Source of the DNA: Microcoleaceae cyanobacterium UBA11344
GTDB taxonomy: Bacteria; Cyanobacteriota; Cyanobacteriia; Cyanobacteriales; Microcoleaceae
Reading direction: 5' to 3'
NCBI GenBank assembly: GCA_003483675.1
Contig: DMYK01000001.1
Span: 1,522-6,742 of the forward strand
DNA: 5,221 nt
How positions within the stretch are numbered: the stretch's first letter is position 1; every line of letters starts with the position of its first letter. Of this stretch, positions 1 through 4,834 are shown piece after piece. The notes under the pieces are model-generated. The model was not told where the DNA came from and did no database searches. It worked only from the letters and a program-made list of their open reading frames with translations. The position numbers were made by a program, and so were the translations under genes.

Positions 1-49
1 CGCACCCTACATTTAGGCGGTAAAGGTGCGCAGTGCGCACCCTACATTT
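1..49. repeat. 14-bp direct repeat plus GC-rich palindrome downstream of the response regulator
   Basis: The 14-mer CGCACCCTACATTT occurs at 1-14 and again at 36-49, a period of 35 bp. Between and overlapping the copies lies a palindrome at 25-41, GGTGCGCA-G-TGCGCACC, with perfect 8-bp arms. I recall similar GGTGCGCA...TGCGCACCCTAC strings as dispersed repeats in Oscillatoria-type genomes, but cannot confirm this here. Because it lies about 35 nt past the stop codon of the minus-strand response regulator, its RNA could fold into a 6-bp GC stem (GGTGCG/CGCACC) and act as a transcription end. There is no strong U tract after it, so a terminator role is only possible. The repeat may continue beyond the left edge. 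The stretch 50-76 is a run of degenerate AACTAACTA-type sequence. Confidence 0.6.
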
Positions 50-76
50 GACAACTAAAAACTAACTACTAACTCT

Positions 77-799
77 TCATCCTACCAAGCCAGAACGGAG
101 GGCGAGAACAGCAGCTTGAGTGCGGTCATCAGCGCACAACTTGTTCAATATATTGCGGACGTGAGTCTTGACAGTACCGACAGTAATGTAGAGCTTTTCT
201 GCAATTGCAGCATTGCTATACCCCTGCACTATTAGCTCCAAAACCTCTAATTCTCGCCCGGTTAAAGGGTAGGTTTCGATGATGTGACTAAACTCGGGTT
301 CAGCAGCCTTAATTGTGACTTTCTTGCCCTCATTCTTCGGCGCTTCTGGCGCAGACTCCTTTTTCTGAGCTTGTTTCAGGACAATGCGGGCGATAGCGGG
401 GTCGATCCAAGAGTTACCTTCGTAAGTTACTTTTATCACGTCCACCAACTGATCGAAGCTGATATCTTTCATGCAGTAAGAGTCGGCTCCGGCGGCAAAA
501 GCGGCTAACACTTCCTCTTCATTATCCTGAAAAGTTAGGATCAACACTTTGGTGTCGGGATCGGACGCCGGGACGATCGATTTTTTAAACTTTTGTGTCA
601 ATTCAATTCCGTCAAAATCCGGTAAACCAATATCTACAATGGCCACGTCAGGTTTGGAAGACTGAAGCAGTTTCAATCCCTCTGTAGCATTAGCCGCATC
701 CCCGACAACTTCTATAGTATCATGCTGTTGTAAAGCTGTACGGATGCCGACTCTAGTCAGATCATGGTCTTCTATCAAAGCAACGCGAATTTTACTCAT
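77..799 (-). CDS. NarL/FixJ-family two-component response regulator (REC + LuxR-type HTH)
   Basis: A 240-residue DNA-binding response regulator that should be switched by phosphorylation from a sensor kinase and act on transcription in the cytoplasm. The receiver domain covers about residues 4-125: acidic pair E10/D11, phospho-acceptor D56 in the strand VAIVD followed by IGLPDFDG, switch threonine T89 and conserved lysine K111. All needed residues are present, so it looks functional. A LuxR/GerE-type helix-turn-helix lies at about 177-237, with LTGRELEVL, the NAAIAEKL helix and recognition helix TVGTVKTHV. The linker (about 143-175) is long, charged and rich in K, E, A and P, making the protein longer than the roughly 210-220 residues usual for the family. 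ATG at 799 begins directly before MSKIRVALIEDHD and has no Shine-Dalgarno. It is divergent from a dead histidine kinase, so its partner is probably elsewhere; NarL types generally pair with HisKA_3 kinases, whereas the dead gene is of the HisKA class. Exact orthology (for example to Rre1/Ycf29-like regulators) is not resolved. Confidence 0.93.
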   Translation of the reverse strand: MSKIRVALIEDHDLTRVGIRTALQQHDTIEVVGDAANATEGLKLLQSSKPDVAIVDIGLPDFDGIELTQKFKKSIVPASDPDTKVLILTFQDNEEEVLAAFAAGADSYCMKDISFDQLVDVIKVTYEGNSWIDPAIARIVLKQAQKKESAPEAPKNEGKKVTIKAAEPEFSHIIETYPLTGRELEVLELIVQGYSNAAIAEKLYITVGTVKTHVRNILNKLCADDRTQAAVLALRSGLVG

Positions 800-830
800 T
801 TTGAAAATAGCCAGCTAAATTTTGAAAATA
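798..830 (-). promoter_or_regulatory. Twin palindromic 12-mers at the response-regulator start, operator-like
   Basis: The sequence ATTTTGAAAATA occurs identically at 798-809 and 819-830, exactly 21 bp apart, about two turns of the DNA helix. The first 11 bases of each (ATTTTGAAAAT) form a palindrome around the central G. The proximal copy overlaps the ATG of the response regulator and the distal copy lies in its leader. Two same-face palindromes are what a dimeric HTH regulator would bind, so autoregulation is an attractive inference. AT-rich low-complexity repeats are common in this type of genome, so chance duplication is a real alternative. Confidence 0.4.
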
Positions 831-839
831 TCTCTAACC

Positions 840-1201
840 AACTCAGCTTAACTGAGTAGATTTGAGAATGTATCCTGATTTTGGGTTTGACGGGTCGCAC
901 ATCTTTTTCTAGCATACTGATGCAAGGACGCTATTGCAACTTAAAGTATGAATTTATGTGGCAGCGCCAGAAGAACCCGATCGCGACCGATGCGTTCTCA
1001 ATGTTTTCACAGTTTAACCGAATTATCCCATTGTCCACCCCTTGATAGAGGTAAAGATATCACTACCTCGATACATTTAGAGTATAAAAACTTTTGATGC
1101 ACTCTGACCGTCAAAATCAATAAAGCTACAGCACGCCTATTTAGCGGGTGATAGCTCAAATTTTGGACGCTTTCTCTTTGATAACATACTAAAAATGTAG
1201 T
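840..1201. other. Intergenic stretch between divergent regulator and kinase remnant
   Basis: I see no supported gene in this region. It holds a 6-bp hairpin (841-857), the weak minus-strand promoter above, and a 12-bp direct repeat TTTCTCTTTGAT at 1171-1182 that recurs at 1225-1236 inside the kinase remnant. Short reading frames exist on both strands, but none shows domain motifs, a Shine-Dalgarno or plausible composition. It may include eroded 5' sequence of the dead kinase gene, but I could not recognise any. Confidence 0.5.
911..939 (-). promoter_or_regulatory. Weak sigma-70-type promoter candidate for the response regulator
   Basis: Reading the minus strand, TTGCAA (934-939) and TATGCT (911-916) are separated by exactly 17 bp. 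Each matches the consensus hexamer at 4 of 6 positions. Transcription would start near 904, giving a leader of about 105 nt that includes the twin 12-mers and a small hairpin (841-846 with 852-857, ACTCAG/CTGAGT). Matches this weak arise by chance fairly often. Confidence 0.25.
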
Positions 1202-2112
1202 TTGACTGACTATTGCGACAACCATTTCTCTTTGATCACATCCCGATCGAACTTTGCGGAGCCCCAAACATCCCTGGATGTAGCGGAAATAACAGAGCCG
1301 CCAAGGGGTGTGTGCGATGGCGATCGGCAGTACGATCGCCTGTTGGATGCAATTCCTGACATAGTTTGGACAGCCAATGCAGGAGGTAGTGCGACTTATT
1401 TTAGCCAGCGCTGGGAGGATTACACGGGCATTCCTGTATCAGCAGCCTTGAATTTCGGCTATCTGGCCCGCGTCCACCCAGACGATCGCGATCGCCTCAT
1501 TGTTGCTGCGCCAGCACCAACAACTGCTGAATACCCAGCAAAAAGACATGGTGGGACGCATTTTTCAGAAGGGCAAAAACCTGCTGCTAATTAACGATAT
1601 CCTCGACTTATCCAAAATCGAGAGTGGTTGCACCGAATTAGAGATTGAAGAATTTGATTGAGCGCATTTAGTAATAGATGTCGCTCTCGAATTTGGCAAT
1701 CAAGTTACAGAAAAGAATTTAGCAATGTCTGTCAGCGTGCATTGGCAGCATCAGTTTATAGTTAATGACAAGTCGCGCCTCCGACAAATCTTGGTCAACC
1801 TAATTTCCAATGCGGTTAAATTCACCCACGAAGGAAGCATTTGCATCATCGGTGAGAGAACTAACGAGCGATCGGCTAACGATCACAGTTCAGGATACAG
1901 GAATTGGCATCTCCGAAACCGAGCTGCCACACATTTTTGACAAGTTCCGGCCATACCAAACTACAAGTCGCAATCCCGGCACCGGTTTAGGACTAGCTAT
2001 TAGTGAATCTTTAGTCAAAATGATGAACAGCACCAGCGCCGAAAGTCAACTAGAAAAAGGTTCAACATTTCGGCTCGAACTGCCTCGACAAATTCAAAAA
2101 ATTAACACTTAA
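1202..2112 (+). pseudogene. Decayed PAS-HisKA-HATPase sensor histidine kinase
   Basis: Kinase domains appear in the right order but in three segments. From 1202 (TTG, nominal start; frame open from 1193) to about 1505, a PAS domain (PAS_3-like) is visible, including LLDAIPDIVWTANAGG, the RWEDYTG core and the VHPDDRDRL end. At about 1500-1510 the frame changes and sequence is missing: the rest of PAS/PAC and the whole H-box (the SHELRTPLN-type motif with the phosphorylated His) are absent. From about 1506 the second HisKA helix follows (KNLLLINDILDLSKIESG), then an in-frame TGA at 1659-1661, then the ATPase N-box ([15 protein letters not shown], 1791-1835). Near 1851 the frame shifts again by one base. 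The rest reads on to TAA at 2110: G1 box DTGIGIS (from 1894), F-box HIFDKF, G2 box GTGLGLAI (1978-2001). Single residues also seem lost near FRPYQTTS and MMNSTSAES relative to the usual family pattern. Without the histidine the product could not be a kinase. Confidence 0.9.
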
Positions 2113-2126
2113 ATTGGCAACTAATC

Positions 2127-2147
2127 CTGATTTTTATCCAAAATCAG
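2127..2147. terminator. Hairpin between convergent genes, spanning the glycerate kinase stop codon
   Basis: CTGATTTT (2127-2134) and AAAATCAG (2140-2147) form a perfect 8-bp stem with a 5-nt loop. The minus-strand stop codon of the glycerate kinase (2134-2136) lies within it. The position between two convergent transcription units suits a bidirectional terminator, but the stem is mostly A-T and there is no U tract beyond it, so the call is tentative. Confidence 0.35.
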
Positions 2148-3276
2148 CTTCGCTCAAATTCGATCGATAAATTTTCCCGATCGCCCGATCGCTCTCAATT
2201 TCAATTACTAAATCTACCATCTGAGAATGCTCAACCATCGACTTAATAAATAACTCTGGATGCAGCGCTTTCTGGAAATATTCCACAAACTGATTAATCT
2301 CTAACTCTGTCATTCCCGACTTGCCGGTTGCCATCATTTCCCGTTCCGCTTGATTGCGCCACACTCCAGAAATACGATAATCTTTGGGATACAAAACTAT
2401 CAACTTATCTAAGCGCTGCCAGAGGGGTAAATAGTCGTGCAGCTTAGCATTCATATCGCGAGCAAACTGCCGATCGCCCTCGGTTAAAATTGGAAAGGGT
2501 GCACCAGCCAAAAACTCGTTTAATTGCCGATCGCCGATCGGCTCTACTCCGACAAACCAACCCTCAAACAGTACAATATCCACACCTGCAATGATTTCAG
2601 GCTGAGTTCTATCTCCTGCACCTCCCCAGGCAGATTTGTCAAATCGCGGAATTTCTATATTTTCAATTTTACCAGTTTCGGGAAAATCAGATTGAGAATT
2701 GTCAAGGAATTTTAATTGATGATTTTGAGCCGATCGTAACCGATCTAAAACTGCTATTCCCAATTCTAGATCGTGAGTACCGGGCGGGCCACGCCAAATT
2801 AAACGCGGGTCTGCTTTTTGGAGCTGTTGGCGATCGGCATAAGTCTTGTAAAGGTCGTCTAAAGAAAGGCTAACAGTAGAATATCCCAATTTTCCCAGAA
2901 TCAGGGTCAAAATCTTAGCTAAAGTAGTTTTTCCCGTTCCTTGTCCTCCGACAATTCCTTGAATTAAAGGACGTTTTAAACTTTGTTTTTGGGCCGATAA
3001 TTGCATTGCTAGCGGCAACCAAAAGTTCCACAAGTTTTCGATAAAAGTAGTTGACTTTAGGGGGAAAATGTGCATTTTGTCAATCAGAGAAAAGAATAAA
3101 TCGGCTTTGCTGCGAACAACATCGGCTGCATTGTCGGAAGTAATACCAAAAGCGCGCGCGCGACAATTGCTAGCCAGTTCCCAAAAAGCTAACTGCTCGA
3201 ATTCAGGAGCGATCGGATAACTGCCGGCTCTCCATCCTTCTAAAATTGCAACAGGGGTTAAATGCGATCGCGACAT
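2134..3276 (-). CDS. glyK: D-glycerate 3-kinase, plant/cyanobacterial GLYK type (P-loop kinase)
   Basis: The likely reaction is phosphorylation of D-glycerate by ATP to 3-phosphoglycerate, the last step of the photorespiratory glycolate cycle, returning carbon to the Calvin cycle in the cytoplasm. The 380-residue protein has an N-terminal extension of about 100 residues and then a P-loop NTPase core. Visible motifs: Walker A GGQGTGKTT at 110-118 (GxxGxGKT), the SLDDLY segment at 138-143 typical of this phosphoribulokinase/uridine-kinase-like fold, RGPPGTHD at 162-169, PRFDKSAWGGAGDR at 210-223, and a Walker B-like strand DIVLFEGWFVG at 233-243. RISGVWRNQAE at 301-311 is also characteristic. 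Length and motif order suit the GLYK family; the wider P-loop group contains other kinases, so the substrate is assigned by family. ATG at 3276 is preceded by AGGAG with 10-nt spacing. Codons 2-5 contain a HIP1 octamer. It lies 21 nt downstream of the ycf20-like gene and is probably co-transcribed with it. Confidence 0.85.
   Translation of the reverse strand: MSRSHLTPVAILEGWRAGSYPIAPEFEQLAFWELASNCRARAFGITSDNAADVVRSKADLFFSLIDKMHIFPLKSTTFIENLWNFWLPLAMQLSAQKQSLKRPLIQGIVGGQGTGKTTLAKILTLILGKLGYSTVSLSLDDLYKTYADRQQLQKADPRLIWRGPPGTHDLELGIAVLDRLRSAQNHQLKFLDNSQSDFPETGKIENIEIPRFDKSAWGGAGDRTQPEIIAGVDIVLFEGWFVGVEPIGDRQLNEFLAGAPFPILTEGDRQFARDMNAKLHDYLPLWQRLDKLIVLYPKDYRISGVWRNQAEREMMATGKSGMTELEINQFVEYFQKALHPELFIKSMVEHSQMVDLVIEIESDRAIGKIYRSNLSEADFG
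3264..3271. repeat. HIP1 octamer GCGATCGC (one of four in the window)
   Basis: Highly iterated palindrome of cyanobacterial genomes, here inside the first codons of the glycerate kinase. Other exact copies lie at 1488-1495 (kinase remnant, HPDDRDRL region), 4919-4926 and 5156-5163 (glycosyltransferase gene). All four lie in coding or formerly coding DNA. They support a cyanobacterial origin. Confidence 0.9.
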
Positions 3277-3286
3277 ATTCTCAAAA

Positions 3287-3291
3287 CTCCT
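3287..3291 (-). promoter_or_regulatory. Shine-Dalgarno of the glycerate kinase gene
   Basis: On the minus strand AGGAG lies 10 nt before the ATG at 3276, inside the 21-nt gap after the ycf20-like stop codon. It supports this start and independent re-initiation within a two-gene message. Confidence 0.6.
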
Positions 3292-3297
3292 AACTAT

Positions 3298-3630
3298 TCA
3301 AGAACCCAGCTTGAAAGCTTCGACAAATAAACTGTAAGTCAGGCCAATTTTCAGAGCCTTGAGCAGATCCACCCACAAAAAACGCTGCGCCTGTGGGCTA
3401 CCGCCGTAAACCAGGCGATTAACCAACTCTGTCAACAGCACTAACAGCCCAGCCACCAGAATATCCGAAGTTGCGGCTTGTCCGGCGATCGTCGAAATAG
3501 CTGTTCCCAAAAAATTGCCGAACAGCAGGCTAATTAGCAGCAGCGAAATCCGTCGCCAAGGATTGCTCAGCCAGCGTCGGAATTGCTCGCCGAGAACGTC
3601 AATAAATCGGTTAATTCGGGTATTCTGCAT
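3298..3630 (-). CDS. ycf20: Ycf20-like (DUF565) small membrane protein
   Basis: This 110-residue integral membrane protein carries the hallmarks of the cyanobacterial/plastid Ycf20 family: NTRINRFIDVLGEQFRRWLSNPWRR at the N-terminus, SLLLISLLFGNFLGTAIST, a LLVLLTELVNRLVYG segment, and the conserved tail LLKALKIGLTYSLFVEAFKLGS. Hydrophobic spans lie at about 28-48 and 55-75, with a third, weaker one at about 88-106. The arginines before the first span suggest that the N-terminus is cytoplasmic or stromal. The biochemical role is unknown; in green algae and plants, loss of Ycf20-type proteins is reported to reduce non-photochemical quenching. Length is normal for the family. ATG at 3630 opens directly on the conserved MQNTRINR start; no Shine-Dalgarno is visible. 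It is the first gene of a likely operon with the glycerate kinase, and the repeat-rich DNA at 3631-3720 must hold its promoter, which I could not pinpoint. Confidence 0.88.
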   Translation of the reverse strand: MQNTRINRFIDVLGEQFRRWLSNPWRRISLLLISLLFGNFLGTAISTIAGQAATSDILVAGLLVLLTELVNRLVYGGSPQAQRFLWVDLLKALKIGLTYSLFVEAFKLGS

Positions 3631-3639
3631 AGAATCGGG

Positions 3640-3707
3640 AATTGGTAATTGAGAATTAGTAATTGGTAATTCCTGCTTCTGCTTTCTGCTTTCTGCTTTC
3701 TGCCTTC
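3640..3707. repeat. Twin AT-rich 11-mers and a TGCTTTC heptamer run
   Basis: AATTGGTAATT occurs at 3640-3650 and 3661-3671, again 21 bp apart. It is followed by three perfect TGCTTTC heptamers (3680-3700), a fourth with one change (TGCCTTC, 3701-3707) and a shortened unit before them (from 3674). Short tandem heptamers (STRR sequences) are well known in filamentous cyanobacteria. The block sits directly upstream of the ycf20-like start and may overlap its promoter. A 6-bp hairpin CACAAG/CTTGTG (3731-3736 with 3745-3750) follows. Confidence 0.7.
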
Positions 3708-3763
3708 AGAGGTGCAGATTGATGTTGTGACACAAGAGCAACTACTTGTGACTACATTAAACA

Positions 3764-3943
3764 GACTTACGCAAAGTGTCTGTGTCATGCTAAGTGTAGC
3801 GTTGTATCTCGGAGATTCTTCGCTATCCTGAACCTTGTGAAGGATCAGAATGACAGAACGACGTTATGACAGAACGACGTTATGACAGAACGACGTTATG
3901 ACAGAACGACGTTATGACAGAACGACGTTGAAATGCGTAAGTC
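3764..3943. mobile_element. MITE-like segment bounded by 10-bp inverted repeats
   Basis: GACTTACGCA at 3764-3773 is matched by its reverse complement TGCGTAAGTC at 3934-3943, enclosing 180 bp without a gene. Inside are an imperfect hairpin region (ATCCT 3825-3829 with AGGAT 3841-3845) and the 16-bp tandem array. Small size, inverted termini and lack of coding capacity fit a MITE or other non-autonomous dispersed repeat. I see no clear target-site duplication; both flanks are AT-rich with TTAA nearby. I recall GGACTTACGCA-like ends in cyanobacterial intergenic repeats but cannot verify a parent transposon. A 10-bp match alone could be coincidental. Confidence 0.45.
3850..3929. repeat. Five perfect tandem copies of a 16-bp unit
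   Basis: The unit ATGACAGAACGACGTT is repeated five times without a mismatch (3850-3865, 3866-3881, 3882-3897, 3898-3913, 3914-3929). Each unit contains the near-palindrome AACG-A-CGTT. Perfect identity means recent expansion by slippage or active homogenisation. The unit length is not a multiple of three and no reading frame uses it, so it is not a protein repeat. There are no spacers, so it is not CRISPR. Confidence 0.97.
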
Positions 3944-4004
3944 CTAATTAAAGAAGTTATTACTAATTTCGGGTGCGAAGTCTCTTGTTTAAGCATAAAC
4001 TTTT

Positions 4005-4610
4005 ATGAAGCTTAAAACTTACCAGATCATAATAGCGGTGTCGATCGTCCTAGTTGCAGGACTATTCCTGAGACGGTTTGAAATTACCATCTCGAACGGT
4101 TCAAATTTGCCAGGGTATTTGCCTCAGCCAGCAACCGTACTCCCCCCAATACCCCCCATTTCTCCAACCGCCACGAGGGCCACAGACCTCGCAAAAGGGG
4201 CCAAATCCCAGCCAATACCAACTCCCTCAGAACCAGACGGGGAATTGATTTCCCCAACAGACACAGAGGAGCTTGCCGCAAATACATTGGCAAATGCCAA
4301 AGCCGTCGGTACTCTGCGCGTCAGCAACCGCAGCGAATACCCCGTGCGAGTGGCGCTGCTGACGAAGCAACAAGCCGAGAAATCCTACGGTAAACCTGCT
4401 CACTGGGATTTTGCGCCCGGAGAAGGCAGTGGCAAAGGACTGATGCTATCGCTGCCTGAAGGCGAGCTAAAAGTCAAACAGGGAGACATTCTGGTTGTCT
4501 TCGCTCAGGATGGCTCTCGTCGCTACTGGGGGCCTTACGTCACTGGGGAGACAGCCTCACCGGCTTGGAATACCAAAGCTGGAGAATGGCAATTAGTCGT
4601 GCAGCCGTGA
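4005..4610 (+). CDS. Hypothetical membrane-anchored protein, proline-rich linker and C-terminal beta-rich domain
   Basis: I do not recognise this 201-residue protein. It starts MKLKTYQ and has one hydrophobic span at about 7-22 (IIIAVSIVLVAGLFL) flanked by lysines before and RR after. No signal peptidase site is evident, so it is probably a signal anchor. Residues about 35-90 form a low-complexity linker rich in P, T, S and A (LPPIPPISP, QPIPTPSEPDG). From about 101 to the end is a compact, likely beta-rich domain: GTLRVSNRSEYPVRVALLTK, AHWDFAPGEGSGKG, QGDILVVFAQDGSRRYWGPYV and GEWQLVVQP. There are no cysteines and no obvious catalytic motif. The architecture suggests a domain held outside the membrane by a flexible stalk, perhaps binding or structural; this is inference. 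No Shine-Dalgarno precedes the ATG. The next gene is a membrane glycosyltransferase 224 nt away with its own promoter candidate, so an operon is not required. Confidence 0.82.
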   Translation: MKLKTYQIIIAVSIVLVAGLFLRRFEITISNGSNLPGYLPQPATVLPPIPPISPTATRATDLAKGAKSQPIPTPSEPDGELISPTDTEELAANTLANAKAVGTLRVSNRSEYPVRVALLTKQQAEKSYGKPAHWDFAPGEGSGKGLMLSLPEGELKVKQGDILVVFAQDGSRRYWGPYVTGETASPAWNTKAGEWQLVVQP

Positions 4611-4669
4611 ACATTCACTGTGGGGAGGGACAAGGCTTGACGATTAGGACCGTTTTATTGACCCGGAGA

Positions 4670-4741
4670 TCCCCTTAATCCTCACCCCTTTGCCCCCCAA
4701 AAAGGGAAAAAAGGGGGACAAGAGCAGTCTTTCGTCCCCTT
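4670..4741. repeat. C/G-tract hairpin sequence after the hypothetical gene
   Basis: The stretch contains CCCCTT, CACCCCTTT, six Cs at 4693-4698, GGG at 4704-4706 and five Gs at 4713-4717, then GTCCCCTT at 4734-4741. Several mutually exclusive stems are possible: CCCTTT/AAAGGG (4686-4691 with 4701-4706), CCCCC/GGGGG (4694-4698 with 4713-4717), or AAGGGGGAC/GTCCCCTT (4711-4719 with 4734-4741, one bulge). It could end transcription of the gene at 4005-4610. Similar C-tract/G-tract strings are common dispersed intergenic elements in such genomes (recollection). Confidence 0.45.
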
Positions 4742-4744
4742 ATT

Positions 4745-4753
4745 TGATATAAT
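4745..4753 (+). promoter_or_regulatory. Extended -10 promoter candidate (TGATATAAT) for the glycosyltransferase
   Basis: A perfect TATAAT (4748-4753) is preceded by TG at the extended -10 position (4745-4746). No good -35 hexamer lies 16-18 bp upstream, which extended -10 promoters can do without. Transcription would begin near 4760, leaving a leader of about 75 nt before the GTG at 4835. Confidence 0.45.
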
Positions 4754-4822
4754 TTCGAGTCTTGAGAAGGCGAATCTTTCGATCGACTTTAGAGCGAGCT
4801 AAAATTTAAAATCTCAAATCGC

Positions 4823-4828
4823 AGGAAG
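4823..4828 (+). promoter_or_regulatory. Shine-Dalgarno deciding the GTG start of the glycosyltransferase
   Basis: AGGAAG lies 6 nt before GTG 4835. No ATG occurs in frame between the upstream stop (TAG, 4790-4792) and the first conserved motif, so this site is the main evidence for the chosen start. Confidence 0.55.
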
Positions 4829-4834
4829 TTTTGG

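Noticed and set aside
284..508. Plus-strand frame inside the response regulator
   Set aside because: It is an antisense shadow of a well-supported conserved gene.
800..1201. tRNA or structured RNA gene in the 400-bp gap
   Set aside because: I found no cloverleaf, T-loop GTTCGA-type motif or long stem; only one 6-bp hairpin is visible.
1007..1267. 86-codon minus-strand reading frame
   Set aside because: It overlaps the start of the kinase remnant, shows no domain or Shine-Dalgarno, and reads as random composition.
1659..1661. In-frame TGA as a recoded codon (selenocysteine)
   Set aside because: The gene also has a large deletion and another frameshift, so an ordinary nonsense mutation explains it; no catalytic residue is expected at this place.
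1725..1940. Separate small gene beginning ATG at 1725
   Set aside because: The sequence is the middle of the HATPase domain (N-box) of the broken kinase and ends at a frameshift-induced stop.
3567..3788. Minus-strand 73-codon frame overlapping the ycf20-like start
   Set aside because: It is encoded mostly by heptamer and AT repeats and is out of frame with Ycf20, whose own ATG begins at the conserved N-terminus.
3850..3929. CRISPR array
   Set aside because: The repeats abut directly with no spacers, and the unit is only 16 bp.
4084..4327. Two minus-strand frames opposite the hypothetical protein
   Set aside because: Both are shadows of the proline-rich linker; composition mirrors the plus-strand gene.
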